A stretch of DNA of 64,000 bases from CAIQQQ01 sp040399685 (GCA_040399685.1 JBBART010000004.1:124001-188000); one strand, 5' to 3'; shown: positions 50,873 through 60,856, counted from the first letter of the stretch. Numbers and translations are program-made. The notes: generated from the sequence alone by a model not told the origin.

Positions 50873-53476
50873 ATGCCCGAAACATTCACTGCTGGCGAGC
50901 CGCTCGCCCCGCCCCCCGAAGATCCGCGCCGGGACCGCAAAGCGTCCAAGGCCCCGAAGGTGCGTCCGCCAAAGGGCGCGGGCGGCCGTGGCGTGTTCGG
51001 CGTGATCGGTGCCCTATTCTCGTTGCTTGCCGCCCTTGCGATGGTGGCGGCGGTGATTGGCGGCGTGGTGGCTTATGGCGCCTATCGCCGGTTTTCCGCC
51101 GATCTGCCGGATATCGCCAGTCTGCAAACCTATCAGCCGCGGGTGATGAGCCGGGTTTATGCCTCCGATAGCCGGTTGCTGGCCGAACTCGCCACCGAAA
51201 GACGGATCTTCGTGCCGTTCTCCGCGATCCCCGATCTGGTGAAGCGCGCCTTCATCTCGGCCGAGGACCAGAATTTCTACACCCATCGCGGCGTCGATCC
51301 GGTGGCGATCGCGCGCGCGGCCATCACCGACCTGGCGCAATATGGCCAAGGTCGCCGGCCGGTGGGCGCGTCGACCATCACCCAGCAGGTGGCCAAGAAC
51401 ATGCTGCTCGGCAATGAGGTCAGCATCAGCCGCAAGGTGCGCGAGGCGCTGCTGGCGCTGCGGATCGAGGACAGCCTGAGCAAGGAGCATATCCTTGAGC
51501 TGTATCTGAACGAGATCTATCTTGGCTTGCAGGCCTATGGCGTGGCCGCTGCGGCGCAGGCCTATTTCAACAAGTCGCTGGATGAGTTGACCATCCCCGA
51601 GGCCGCCTTCCTGGCGGCCTTGCCCAAAGCGCCCAACAACTACAACCCGTTCCGCTACCCCGATGCCGCCCGCGCCCGGCGCGATTTCGTCATCGACCGC
51701 ATGGCGCAGGACCGGGCGATCACGGCGGATGAAGCCGCTGCCGCGAAATCGGCCTCGGTGCAGCCCTCGGCCTTCCGTCGGCCTGAAACATTGGCGGGCG
51801 GCGAGTATTTCACCGAAGACGTGCGGCGCTGGATGATTGATGAGTTCGGCGCCGAGCGCACCACGCAGGGCGGATTGGTGGTGCGGACCACGTTGGACCC
51901 AGCCTTGCAGATCGCGGCCGATCGCGCCTTGCGGGACGGGCTGATGCGCTACGATCTGCGTCGCGGTGGCTGGCGCGGACCGGTGTCGCGCATGCCCACC
52001 GGGGCGAATTTCCGCACGGTATGGGCAGCCGCGCTGGCGGCGGTGCCGCATCCGCCGGGCCAGCTTGCCGAATGGCGCACCGGCGTGGTGCTGGAAATGA
52101 CGGACACCGAGGCCAAGATCGGCCTCATCGAACGCGAACCGGGCATTGCCATTCCGGTGCCGCGCGTTGTGCCGCTTTTGCTCAATGACCTCGCCTGGGC
52201 CAAGCCGAACAAGGCCGGCGTTCTGGGCGCTGCGCCCCGCCGCATGAGCGATGTCGTCCAGCCGGGCGACGTGGTGATGGTGGAGCCGATGGCGGCCACA
52301 CCGGCCCAGGGCAAGACCGCCGCGCGGCCGGAGCGTCTGGCGTTGCGCCAGGTGCCGCAGGTGCAGGGGGCCTTGGTTTCGATCGACCCCGCCACCGGCC
52401 GCGTGGTGGCGCTGTCCGGCGGCTGGAGCTTCGAGAACAGCCAGTTCAACCGGGTGTCGCAGGCAAACCGTCAGCCTGGCTCCAGCTTCAAGCCGTTCGT
52501 TTATCTGACGGCTCTGCAAGCCGGCATCTCGCCCAGCCAGCGCTTTCTGGACGCACCGTTCGTCGTTGACCAGGGGGCCGCGGGCAAATGGCGGCCGGGC
52601 AATTTTGAGCTGGATTTCAACGGCCCCGTGCCGCTGCGCATCGCGCTTGAGAAGTCTTTGAACCTCGTCACCGTGCGGGTGGCCGACAAGGTGGGCATGG
52701 ATGCGGTGGCCGCCAACGCCATCGCGTTTCACGTCGTGGACAAAATGCCCCACGTGCTGCCGGCAGCGCTTGGCGCCGTGGACACCACGGTGATGCGCCA
52801 GGCTGCCGCCTATGCCGCCCTGGCGGCTGGTGGGCGCGAGGTGATTCCCGCGTTGATCGACAGCGTGCAGGACCGCGATGGCCACGTGATCTGGCGACCC
52901 GACACCCGGCCCTGTGCGGCGTGTGGCGACCCGTTCCGTCCGCCAGTGCTGACCGACCCGCGCGCCCAGATTGCGGATGCGCCCAGCGTGTTCCAGCTGG
53001 TGACGATGATGCAGGGCGTTGTGTCACGCGGCACAGGATTCAAGGCGGGCGAAGGTTTGGGTCGTGCCATCGCCGGCAAGACCGGCACCAGCCAGGATTT
53101 CAACGACGCCTGGTTCGTGGGCTTCACGCCGGATTTGGTGACGGCGGTCTGGCTGGGGTTCGACACGCCAACCACGTTGGGCAACAACGAGACCGGCGGC
53201 TCGGATTCGGCGCCAATTTGGCGTGATTTCATGCAAACAGCGCTGAAATCGCGACCCAATCTGAAATTCATCCCGCCGGCTGGCGTTACGCTCGCAAGCT
53301 GGGACAGCGGCAGCGGCACTGTGACCGACGCCTTCAAGCCGGGCCAGGAGCCGGGTGCGTCTGGCCCGATGGGCGGATTGCCCACGGGCGCCGTCGATGC
53401 CACTGGCACGCCGGCGGCGTCTGTGCCGGCCCCGGCAGCGGCCGCTGTGGACACGGGGCTTGGGGGCTTGTATTGA
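50873..53476 (+). CDS. mrcA: Penicillin-binding protein 1A (bifunctional transglycosylase/transpeptidase)
   Basis: This 867-aa class A PBP has a Pro/Lys-rich cytoplasmic tail (residues 1-42), one membrane anchor (about 43-70), and a GT51 transglycosylase domain with AEDQNFYTHRG and GASTITQQVAKN. The transpeptidase domain has SSFK (in QPGSSFKPF), SLN and KTG (GKTGTSQDF). It polymerises and cross-links peptidoglycan. It is longer than usual by a mid insertion around residues 360-470, found in many PBP1A proteins. It precedes prfB in the conserved order. Confidence 0.94.
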   Translation: MPETFTAGEPLAPPPEDPRRDRKASKAPKVRPPKGAGGRGVFGVIGALFSLLAALAMVAAVIGGVVAYGAYRRFSADLPDIASLQTYQPRVMSRVYASDSRLLAELATERRIFVPFSAIPDLVKRAFISAEDQNFYTHRGVDPVAIARAAITDLAQYGQGRRPVGASTITQQVAKNMLLGNEVSISRKVREALLALRIEDSLSKEHILELYLNEIYLGLQAYGVAAAAQAYFNKSLDELTIPEAAFLAALPKAPNNYNPFRYPDAARARRDFVIDRMAQDRAITADEAAAAKSASVQPSAFRRPETLAGGEYFTEDVRRWMIDEFGAERTTQGGLVVRTTLDPALQIAADRALRDGLMRYDLRRGGWRGPVSRMPTGANFRTVWAAALAAVPHPPGQLAEWRTGVVLEMTDTEAKIGLIEREPGIAIPVPRVVPLLLNDLAWAKPNKAGVLGAAPRRMSDVVQPGDVVMVEPMAATPAQGKTAARPERLALRQVPQVQGALVSIDPATGRVVALSGGWSFENSQFNRVSQANRQPGSSFKPFVYLTALQAGISPSQRFLDAPFVVDQGAAGKWRPGNFELDFNGPVPLRIALEKSLNLVTVRVADKVGMDAVAANAIAFHVVDKMPHVLPAALGAVDTTVMRQAAAYAALAAGGREVIPALIDSVQDRDGHVIWRPDTRPCAACGDPFRPPVLTDPRAQIADAPSVFQLVTMMQGVVSRGTGFKAGEGLGRAIAGKTGTSQDFNDAWFVGFTPDLVTAVWLGFDTPTTLGNNETGGSDSAPIWRDFMQTALKSRPNLKFIPPAGVTLASWDSGSGTVTDAFKPGQEPGASGPMGGLPTGAVDATGTPAASVPAPAAAAVDTGLGGLY

Positions 53477-53503
53477 ACCGCCCCGTTCCTCAGGTACATC
53501 GAC

Positions 53504-54635
53504 ATGTCCGCTGAATCCGATTCCCTCAACGACCAGATCAAGCAGTCGGTTGCGCTGCTGAGGAGGCATCTTTGACTGGGATGTCGCCACGGCCCGCCTC
53601 GACGAACTGAACAACCAGGTCGAAGACCCCGATCTCTGGAAAGACCCCGCCGCCGCCCAGGCGCTGATGCGTGAGCGCAACGGCATCGCCAGCGGGATGG
53701 AGGCGGTGACGCGCATGACGCGCGATGCCGATGACGCGACCGAGCTGCTGGAAATGGCCGAGGCCGATGGCGATACCGCCATGGTCACCGAGGCCATCAC
53801 CTCGCTCAAGACGCTGGCCGCCGAAGGCAAGCGCCGCGAGATCGAGAGCCTGCTGTCCGGCGAGGCCGATAATCTGGACGCGTTCGTGGAAATCAACGCC
53901 GGCGCCGGTGGCACCGAGGCCCAGGACTGGGCCGAGATGATGATGCGGATGTACACGCGCTGGGCCGAACAGCGCGGCTACAAGATCCAGGTCATCGAGC
54001 AGTCCGATGGCGAGCAGGCGGGCATCAAGTCCGTCACGCTGCAAATCACCGGTCCGGCCGCGTTCGGCTGGCTGAAGACCGAGGCGGGCGTGCATCGCCT
54101 GGTGCGGATCAGCCCGTTTGACTCCGCGGCCCGCCGCCAGACCAGCTTTGCCAGCGTGTATGTCTATCCCGTCATCGACGACACGATCGAGATCGAGATC
54201 GATCCGTCCGATCTGCGGGTGGACACCTATCGGGCATCCGGCGCCGGTGGGCAGCACGTGAACAAGACGGAATCGGCCATTCGCATCACCCATATCCCGA
54301 GCGGGATCGTGGTGGCGTGTCAGACCGACCGCAGCCAGCATCGCAACCGGGCGACCGCGATGGGCATGTTGAAGGCGCGGATGTACGAAGCCGAGCTGGC
54401 GCGTCGTGAAGCGGCGTCGAACGCCACCGAAGCGGCCAAGACCGAAATCGGCTGGGGCCATCAGATCCGAAACTACGTGCTGGCCCCTTACCAGCTGGTG
54501 AAGGATCTGCGCACGGGCGTGGAAAAGGGCAACCCGGACGCTGTTTTGGATGGTGCGCTGGATGACTTCATGGCGGCTGCCTTGGCCGCCCGTGCCGGTG
54601 CGACACGCTCTGAGGCGAGCGCCCAGGCCCAGTGA
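53504..54635 (+). CDS. prfB: Peptide chain release factor 2 (programmed +1 frameshift)
   Basis: The gene reads from ATG 53504 for 23 codons to an in-frame TGA at 53573, where a +1 shift continues from GAC 53574 to the stop at 54633. The joined protein is about 376 aa, normal for RF2. It contains the UGA-recognition SPF motif (VRISPFDSAA) and the catalytic GGQ (GAGGQHVNKTESAIRITH). It terminates translation at UGA/UAA on the ribosome. The frameshift provides autoregulation. It is followed by a strong hairpin. Confidence 0.95.
53561..53576 (+). promoter_or_regulatory. prfB: prfB programmed frameshift site
   Basis: AGGAGG-CAT-CTT-TGA-C: an internal Shine-Dalgarno-like AGGAGG sits three bases before the slippery CTT followed by TGA and C. 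This is the same layout as the well-known enterobacterial prfB site. When RF2 is scarce, the ribosome slips +1 at CTT. Confidence 0.93.
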
Positions 54636-54636
54636 T

Positions 54637-54685
54637 ATGATTGCGAACGCTTGGCGAAGCTGCTTCGCCGAGCGTTCGCAATCAT
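54637..54685. terminator. Long hairpin after prfB
   Basis: The 24-bp arms (54637-54660 and 54662-54685) match except one G-T position, around a one-base center. AATTTTT follows on the right. It lies between the convergent prfB and the membrane protein gene, and the stem begins two bases after the prfB stop. Confidence 0.88.
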
Positions 54686-54698
54686 AATTTTTATCGGA

Positions 54699-55385
54699 TT
54701 ACTGCCCAGTGCAGAGCGGGATCAGCTTTTCCGCCAATGCCATGACGTCGGCCGGCAATGGCTTGCCGATGCCGGCCTTGCCTTCTGGAACCTTGGCCAT
54801 TGTCAGCCTCAGCAGGTTCAAGAACGGCGCGGCGTCGATACGCTGCGGCACGGTGTAGCGCGCGCCGGAATTGTTGATCGAGAAGTAGCGCTCGGCATAT
54901 TCTGGTTGCGGGCTTGCGGAATCGTTGATCGCCTCGCACGTCTTGTAGACGGTGCCGCCGAATTCCGTCTCGCCCAGCAACCGCTTGACACCGCTTGAGC
55001 CCTGGTGCGGAATGATGGTCCAGGTGAACGAGCCCTGCTTGTCGCCGCCTTCGGGTGCCAGCGTCACCTTGTCGGGTTTTGCCGCCTGATGGGTGAGTTT
55101 GATTCCGGCACTGGTCTTGAGGAGGATGCGATCCTCTGGCGTATCCGCGGAGGTGATAAAGCGATACTGGGTGGCTGCTGCTGGCCCTGCGCCGGTGACC
55201 CTATTGGCTGGTCCGCTCAGGATGTCGTCCAGGATAACGACACTTCCAACCGCCAGCAGGAGCAGAAATGCCCCCGCAGCGGCAATCCGGCGCTTGCGCG
55301 TGTTTTTGGCTTCAACGCGGGCATTCTCCGATGCAACTGCCATCGGCGCGCCGCGCTGGGATAGGGCCGTGGTCGGGTCTGCCAT
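54699..55385 (-). CDS. Hypothetical membrane-anchored protein
   Basis: The protein is 228 aa from ATG 55385, preceded by GGAGAG; a 14-residue longer start exists. A basic segment (KNTRKRR) precedes one membrane helix (about 33-55, IAAAGAFLLLLAVGSVVIL). A periplasmic domain follows with two cysteines (TCEAIN and LCTGQ) that may form a disulfide. I do not know the family. It stands alone, with a terminator-like hairpin on its left. Confidence 0.65.
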   Translation of the reverse strand: MADPTTALSQRGAPMAVASENARVEAKNTRKRRIAAAGAFLLLLAVGSVVILDDILSGPANRVTGAGPAAATQYRFITSADTPEDRILLKTSAGIKLTHQAAKPDKVTLAPEGGDKQGSFTWTIIPHQGSSGVKRLLGETEFGGTVYKTCEAINDSASPQPEYAERYFSINNSGARYTVPQRIDAAPFLNLLRLTMAKVPEGKAGIGKPLPADVMALAEKLIPLCTGQ

Positions 55386-55459
55386 ACCGAACTCTCCTGC
55401 GGCCGCTGATGCGTGCGGCACCGTCAACGCCAGATTAGGGCGATAGCAGTAACACCATC

Positions 55460-55482
55460 ATCAGGCTGTGCGCCAGCCTGAT
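55460..55482. terminator. Hairpin between Sua5 gene and membrane protein gene
   Basis: ATCAGGCTG (55460-55468), TGCGC loop and CAGCCTGAT (55474-55482) form a perfect 9-bp stem. It is downstream of the leftward sua5 gene but has no T run. Confidence 0.45.
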
Positions 55483-55542
55483 ACCGGCTGATATCGACCG
55501 CATATGAAACGTTTTGCAGGCAGCCCAGGCGGCACCGGACCG

Positions 55543-56511
55543 TCAGCGCGGGGCCGCCGCGCGTTCCAACCTGTCGTTGATCGCACGGCCAAGGCCGGCA
55601 TCGGGGATCGGCATCACCGCAATCCCGCGCAGGCCGTGCGTGGCATCGAGGCGGCGCAGGCCTTCGAACAGCCGCGAGGCCGCCTCCACCAGATCGGCCT
55701 GCGTGCTGAGCTGAAACACAGCACCTGCGCCGGGCAAGGGCGGGCCGAACGCCAGCAGCGCCTCGTCCGGCGCCACGTCTTGCGCTGCAAGCCGCACCGG
55801 AAGCGTGGGGGCATAATGCGACAGCAACATGCCGGGCGAGCGCAGTCCACGCGTTGCTTCGGCGGCAGCGATGGGCATGCCGCGCTGGATGGGGCCGACC
55901 ACCGCGACGATCGCCTCCTCCGTCACGCCGCCCGGACGCAGCAGGAACGGGCGCGTGCCGGACAGATCCAGCACCGTTGATTCCACACCCACCGGGCAGG
56001 AGCCACTGTCCAGGATTGCGTCGATCCGCCCCTCCAGACCGTCGGCCACATGTGCGGCGGTGGTGGGGCTCACCTGCCCGGACCGGTTTGCCGAAGGGGC
56101 TGCGATCGGGCGGGCGCAGACGCGCAGCAAGGCCTGGGCCGTGGCATCGGCGGGAACGCGCACTGCCAGCGTGTCCAGTCCGGCGCCGGCGAGCAGCGCC
56201 ACCGGGCAGGTGATGCGCCGTGGCAGCACCATCGTCAGTGGACCCGGCCAGAACGCGGCCGCCAAGGCACGGGCGGCGGGCGAGGCGACGACATGGGCGA
56301 AGGCCGCCTCGGCATCGGGGTAATGGCAGATCAGCGGGTTGAAATGCGGCCGGCCCTTGGCGTCGAACACCCGCGCCACGGCACGGTTGTTGGTCGCGTC
56401 AGCGCCCAGCCCGTAGACGGTCTCGGTGCCGAACGCGACCAGATGGCCCATACAGAGAAGCTCTGCCGCACGGGCAATGCCGGCTTCGGTGGGGGCAAGC
56501 CGTTCGGTCAT
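55543..56511 (-). CDS. Threonylcarbamoyl-AMP synthase (Sua5/TsaC)
   Basis: The protein is 322 aa from ATG 56511. The YrdC domain (residues 1-205) has AFGTETVYGLGAD, the KxR (DAKGRP) and SxN (APSANRSG) catalytic motifs. A C-terminal Sua5 domain (about 230-322) makes it the long Sua5 form. It makes threonylcarbamoyl-AMP for the t6A modification of tRNA. It follows cysQ with a 4-bp overlap. Confidence 0.92.
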   Translation of the reverse strand: MTERLAPTEAGIARAAELLCMGHLVAFGTETVYGLGADATNNRAVARVFDAKGRPHFNPLICHYPDAEAAFAHVVASPAARALAAAFWPGPLTMVLPRRITCPVALLAGAGLDTLAVRVPADATAQALLRVCARPIAAPSANRSGQVSPTTAAHVADGLEGRIDAILDSGSCPVGVESTVLDLSGTRPFLLRPGGVTEEAIVAVVGPIQRGMPIAAAEATRGLRSPGMLLSHYAPTLPVRLAAQDVAPDEALLAFGPPLPGAGAVFQLSTQADLVEAASRLFEGLRRLDATHGLRGIAVMPIPDAGLGRAINDRLERAAAPR

Positions 56512-57272
56512 GTCCGTCCGGCTGCGACGAAATGCGGGTTTTCGAAGCCGGGCTTGCCGTAGTGCAATGCCGCGCCGGTCTCGACCGAGCAGACCGAACC
56601 GCCGGCGGCTTCCAGCACAGCCTGGGCGGCCGCCGTGTCCCACTCCATCGTGCGGCCAAAGCGGGGATACAGATCGGCGCGGCCCTCGGCGATGCGGCAG
56701 AATTTCAGGGCGGAGCCGGCGTGCAGCGTGTTCGCCACGCGGCGCCCCGCCAGATACGGCGTCATGCTGGGGTGCATCGCCGAACTGCGGGAGGCGATGA
56801 CGGTCAGCCCCTCTTCCGGCGGCACGCGGGCCGAGATGGTGTGCTCGCCGTCATCGTCGCGCCGGATGGCGATTCCGCCCACGATGCCGCCGTAGAGCTG
56901 GCGATAGGCGGGTGCGCCCACCACGCCGAGCACAGGCTTGCCGTTCCGCACCAGCCCGATGCAGACGGCGAAATCATCGCGCAGGGCCACGAATTCACGG
57001 GTGCCGTCCAGCGGGTCCACCAGCCAGAACATGCTGGCGTCGCGGGGGATGTGGCCTGCCGCCATTTCCTCCTCCGCCACCACCGGAATATCTGGCGTGG
57101 CCAGCCGCAGGGCGGAGACGATGATGGCCTCGGCGGCGTGGTCGGCCGCCGTCACCACCGAGGCATCGGCCTTGTGCAGGGTTTCGAAGCCGCGGGTGCG
57201 GATGGCGAGGATGGCCTCGCCTGCCTTGGCCGCCAGGCCAAAGGCCATTTCAAGCAGTTCTTGATCGGTCAT
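56508..57272 (-). CDS. cysQ: 3'(2'),5'-bisphosphate nucleotidase CysQ-like (inositol monophosphatase family)
   Basis: The protein is 254 aa from ATG 57272. Mg-binding motifs of the inositol monophosphatase family are clear: EEEMA (about residues 67-71), WLVDPLDGTREF (about 83-94) and EWDTAAAQA (about 215-223). GTREF rather than GTxNF is typical of CysQ, which recycles 3'-phosphoadenosine-5'-phosphate. GAGGG is just before the ATG. It is the first gene of a leftward pair with sua5 and divergent from pepA. Confidence 0.88.
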   Translation of the reverse strand: MTDQELLEMAFGLAAKAGEAILAIRTRGFETLHKADASVVTAADHAAEAIIVSALRLATPDIPVVAEEEMAAGHIPRDASMFWLVDPLDGTREFVALRDDFAVCIGLVRNGKPVLGVVGAPAYRQLYGGIVGGIAIRRDDDGEHTISARVPPEEGLTVIASRSSAMHPSMTPYLAGRRVANTLHAGSALKFCRIAEGRADLYPRFGRTMEWDTAAAQAVLEAAGGSVCSVETGAALHYGKPGFENPHFVAAGRT

Positions 57273-57381
57273 CCCTCCCTCATACAGCCGTGCTTCGTGG
57301 CGCGCCAAGCATGCAAAGCTGGTCAAGCAAGGCCGGGCTGCTACAGTCGGTCTAGAATTGTATTGGTTTGGGGTTCGCAGC

Positions 57382-58881
57382 ATGCTCGACATCAGTTTCG
57401 CCAAGTCTGTCCTGCCGAAATCCGGCGCCCTCGTGGTGCTGGTGGGTGAGGACGCGGTGAGCTCGACCGATCTTCTGGCCGCACTGGACGATGCCACCGG
57501 CGACGCCGTCACCCGGGCCTTCGCCGCTGCCGAGTTCAAGGGCAAGGCCGGCACCACCTGCGTCATCCTGGCGCCGGGCGCCGGGTTGTCCCGCGTTGTG
57601 GCGGTCGGTCTCGGCAAGCTGGACGCCTTGACGCATCGTGTTGCCGAGGAGGCCGGTGGCCATGCTGCTTCCGCCCTGATGCGCGAAGAATCGGCCACGA
57701 TCGCCGCTGGCGGGCTGACCCCGGAATTCGCCGCTGCCGTGGCGATGGGCGCCGCCCTGAAGGCGTATCGGTTCGACCGCTACCGCACCACGGAAAAGGC
57801 CGAGGAGAAGCCGAAGCTCGCCAAGCTCACCATTCTGTCCAACGGCGTGCCGAAGGCGCGTGAGGCCTGGGCGCCGCTGAAGGCCACCGTCGAAGGCGTG
57901 TTCCTGTCGCGCGATCTCGTCAGCGAGCCGCCGAACGTGCTGAACCCGGCCGAGATGGCCGAACGGTGCCGCGCCCTGGAATCCCTCGGCATCAAGGTTG
58001 AGGTGCTTGGCCCCAAGGAAATGACCAAGCTCGGCTTCGGCGCCCTGATGGGTGTGGCCATGGGCAGCGTGTGCGAGCCGCGCATGGTGGTGATGCACTG
58101 GAACGGCGCTTCGGGCGATCAGCCGAAGGGCAAGAAGGCCGCCGCCAAGACCCAGCCGATCGCCTTCATCGGCAAGGGTGTCACGTTCGACACCGGCGGC
58201 ATCAGCATCAAGCCCGCCGCCGGCATGGAAGACATGAAGTGGGACATGGCCGGCGCCGGCACGGTGGTGGGGCTGATGGCCACGCTGGCGGGCCGCAAGG
58301 CGAAGGTGGATGTGATCGGCCTTGTGGGCCTGGTGGAGAACATGCCGTCCGGCGCCGCGCAGCGCCCGGGCGATGTGGTGAAATCCTATTCCGGCCAGAC
58401 CATCGAGGTGCTGAACACCGACGCCGAGGGGCGCCTGGTGCTGGCGGACGTGCTGTATTACTGCCAGCAGAAATACGACCCGAAATTCATGATCGACCTC
58501 GCCACCCTCACCGGGGCGATGATCGTGTCGCTCGGCCATGAATATGCCGGCTATTTCAGCAACGACGACACGCTGGCCGCGCAGCTGTTCGCCGTGGGCG
58601 AGGAGACGGGCGAGAAGCTGTGGCGGATGCCGCTGGCCGATGTGTATGACCGTCAGCTGAAATCCGACATCGCCGACATGAAGAACATCACCGGCCGGCC
58701 GGGCAGCGCCATCACCGCGGCCCAGTTCATCCAGCGTTTCGTCAACGGCAAGACCTGGGCGCATCTGGACATCGCCGGCGTGGCCTGGAGCAGCAAGGCC
58801 ACCGCCACCATCCCGAAAGGGGCCACCGCCTATGGCGTGCGTCTGCTCGACCGGTTGGTCGCTGCGCATTACGAGGGCTGA
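57382..58881 (+). CDS. pepA: Leucyl aminopeptidase PepA
   Basis: This 499-aa cytosolic M17 metallopeptidase has the two-metal motifs GKGVTFDTGGISIKP and signature NTDAEGRLVLAD. The N-terminal ~160 residues form the regulatory/DNA-binding-like domain. It removes N-terminal residues from peptides. The gene overlaps the next M17 gene (TGATG), and holC follows, a common alphaproteobacterial pepA-holC link. Confidence 0.93.
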   Translation: MLDISFAKSVLPKSGALVVLVGEDAVSSTDLLAALDDATGDAVTRAFAAAEFKGKAGTTCVILAPGAGLSRVVAVGLGKLDALTHRVAEEAGGHAASALMREESATIAAGGLTPEFAAAVAMGAALKAYRFDRYRTTEKAEEKPKLAKLTILSNGVPKAREAWAPLKATVEGVFLSRDLVSEPPNVLNPAEMAERCRALESLGIKVEVLGPKEMTKLGFGALMGVAMGSVCEPRMVVMHWNGASGDQPKGKKAAAKTQPIAFIGKGVTFDTGGISIKPAAGMEDMKWDMAGAGTVVGLMATLAGRKAKVDVIGLVGLVENMPSGAAQRPGDVVKSYSGQTIEVLNTDAEGRLVLADVLYYCQQKYDPKFMIDLATLTGAMIVSLGHEYAGYFSNDDTLAAQLFAVGEETGEKLWRMPLADVYDRQLKSDIADMKNITGRPGSAITAAQFIQRFVNGKTWAHLDIAGVAWSSKATATIPKGATAYGVRLLDRLVAAHYEG

Positions 58882-60305
58882 TGCTTAAGTTCCGCATTGG
58901 GGCCTCGGCCCCGAAGGCAACCGCCACGGCGATTCCGGTGCTCGAAGGGGCATCGGTTCCCGAGCGAGCACGGCTGGCCGCCGAAGCTGCTGGCTTCACC
59001 GGCAAGGCAGGCACGGTCTGCGAAATCCTCGCAGCGCCGGACCACCTGCTGTTCGTCGGCGTCGGGCCGCGCGTCACCGAGTCGGCATATCGCATCGCGG
59101 GCGCGCTGGCCGTGGCGCGGCTGGGCCGGGTGCGGCGGCTGGCGCTGGATGCGAAGGGGCTGCTGCCGTCACTGGCCGCATCCTTTGCCCTCGGCGCCGC
59201 CTTGCGTGGCTGGCGGTACGACGCGTTGCGCACGATTGCCAATGAGGACGCCCCACGGCTGGCAGCGCTTGATCTTCTGAGCGAGGCACCCGGCGTGGAA
59301 GCGGCCTGGGAGGCCGCGAGCGCCGCCTGGCACGGCGCCGCGTTCGCCCGCGATCTGGTGGCCGAACCCTCCGATACGCTGACGCCGCAGGGCTTCGTCG
59401 ATCGGCTTGAGGTGCTGCAAAAGGCCGGCGTGCATGTGAGCGTGCTCAAGCGCCGCGACCTGAAGCGCGAAGGTCTGGGCGCCCTGCTCGCCGTCGGGCG
59501 CGGTTCGGTGCATCCGCCGCGGTTGGTCATCCTGCGCTGGCCCGGTGCGATGGAAGCAGCCCCGGTGGTGTTCGTCGGCAAGGGCGTCACGTTCGACACC
59601 GGCGGCATCAGCATCAAGCCCGCCGACAAGATGTGGGAGATGCGCGCCGACATGGCCGGTGCGGCGGCCTGTGCCGGCGCCATGCTGGCCTTGGCGCTGC
59701 GCGGCTCGCCCGCCCCGGTCGTGGCCATTCTGGCATTGGCCGAGAACATGACGGGTGCCGACAGCTATCGCCCGTCAGATGTGCTGCACAGCTTCTCCGG
59801 CAAGACGATCGAGGTGGTCGACACCGACGCCGAGGGCCGTCTGGTGCTGGCCGACGCGCTGGCCTGGGCGGTGCAACGCCACCACCCGCAGGCGATCATC
59901 GACCTCGCAACCCTCACAGGCAGCATCGTCACGGCTTTGGGCCATCACATGGCCGGCATGTTCACCAACGACCCCGCCTTGGCCGCCCATGTGGCGGCGG
60001 CGGGCGAGGCGGTGGGCGAACTGGTCTGGCGGATGCCGATCGGCGAGAGCCATCGCCGCGATCTGGATTCAGACATCGCCGATTTGCGTCACTGCACCAG
60101 TGGCAGCCTGCAGCCGGATGCCTGCCACGCAGCCGCGTTCCTGCGCGAATTCGTGGATGACGTGCCGTGGGTGCATCTGGACATTGCCGCGATGGACAGC
60201 CATGAGGAAGCGGACGATCTCCAGGCCGCCGGCCCCACCGGCTTCGGCGTGCGCCTGCTGGACCGGCTGGTGTCGGCCCGCTTTGAAGACCCGCATCGGG
60301 CCTGA
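58881..60305 (+). CDS. Second M17 leucyl aminopeptidase family protein
   Basis: This 474-aa paralogue of PepA keeps all the main motifs (GKGVTFDTGGISIKP, VDTDAEGRLVLAD) and active-site lysine and acid residues. It is shorter in the N-terminal domain and its sequence is quite different from the first copy, so the duplication is old. It starts at the A of the pepA TGA. It is probably a cytosolic exopeptidase with a different specificity. Confidence 0.9.
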   Translation: MLKFRIGASAPKATATAIPVLEGASVPERARLAAEAAGFTGKAGTVCEILAAPDHLLFVGVGPRVTESAYRIAGALAVARLGRVRRLALDAKGLLPSLAASFALGAALRGWRYDALRTIANEDAPRLAALDLLSEAPGVEAAWEAASAAWHGAAFARDLVAEPSDTLTPQGFVDRLEVLQKAGVHVSVLKRRDLKREGLGALLAVGRGSVHPPRLVILRWPGAMEAAPVVFVGKGVTFDTGGISIKPADKMWEMRADMAGAAACAGAMLALALRGSPAPVVAILALAENMTGADSYRPSDVLHSFSGKTIEVVDTDAEGRLVLADALAWAVQRHHPQAIIDLATLTGSIVTALGHHMAGMFTNDPALAAHVAAAGEAVGELVWRMPIGESHRRDLDSDIADLRHCTSGSLQPDACHAAAFLREFVDDVPWVHLDIAAMDSHEEADDLQAAGPTGFGVRLLDRLVSARFEDPHRA

Positions 60306-60308
60306 GCC

Positions 60309-60755
60309 GTGGCAGAGATCGGCTTTTACCACCTCACCCGCACCGGCGCTGCTGAAACGCTGCCCACCCTGCTCGGCCGCACGCTTGCGGCGGGCCAGCG
60401 TGCGGTGGTGATGTGCGCCACGCCTGAGCGGGTGGCCGCCCTGGATGCCGCCCTGTGGCTGTGCCCGGAGCCCGACTGGCTGCCGCATGGCACCGAGGCC
60501 AGCGGCGAGGCGGATCTGCAACCGATCTGGCTGACCACGCAGGACGAAGCGCCCAACAACGCCCGCTTCCTGTTCCTGATCGACGGCGCCAACAGCCAGC
60601 GGCTCGACCAGTTCGACCGGATTTTCGATCTGTTCGACGGCAACGAAGGTGCGGAACTCGCCGCCGCGCGCCTGCGCTGGAAGGCAGGCAAGGAGGCCGG
60701 CCACACGCTGACCTATTGGCAGCAGGGCGAGCGCGGCTGGGAGAAGAAGGCGTAG
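60309..60755 (+). CDS. holC: DNA polymerase III chi subunit
   Basis: The protein is 148 aa from GTG 60309. The chi fold pattern is clear: IGFYHLTRTGAAETLP at the start, GQRAVVMCATPE, ALWLCPEPDWLPHG and FDRIFDLFDGNE. Chi with psi links the clamp loader to SSB. It is the third gene of the pepA-pepA2-holC operon, three bases after the previous stop. Confidence 0.9.
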   Translation: MAEIGFYHLTRTGAAETLPTLLGRTLAAGQRAVVMCATPERVAALDAALWLCPEPDWLPHGTEASGEADLQPIWLTTQDEAPNNARFLFLIDGANSQRLDQFDRIFDLFDGNEGAELAAARLRWKAGKEAGHTLTYWQQGERGWEKKA

Positions 60756-60856
60756 GCTGAACGCCTTCCTCAGGTCGGCAATTATATTCAATGATGCAAC
60801 CATTGTGTGCGCGGAAAGCTTCCCGATATCTACGCGCACAAACTGGAGACGCAGAC

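Noticed and set aside
53573..53575. A nonsense mutation making prfB a pseudogene
   Set aside because: The TGA lies exactly in the conserved frameshift site with an upstream AGGAGG and CTT; the downstream frame is intact.
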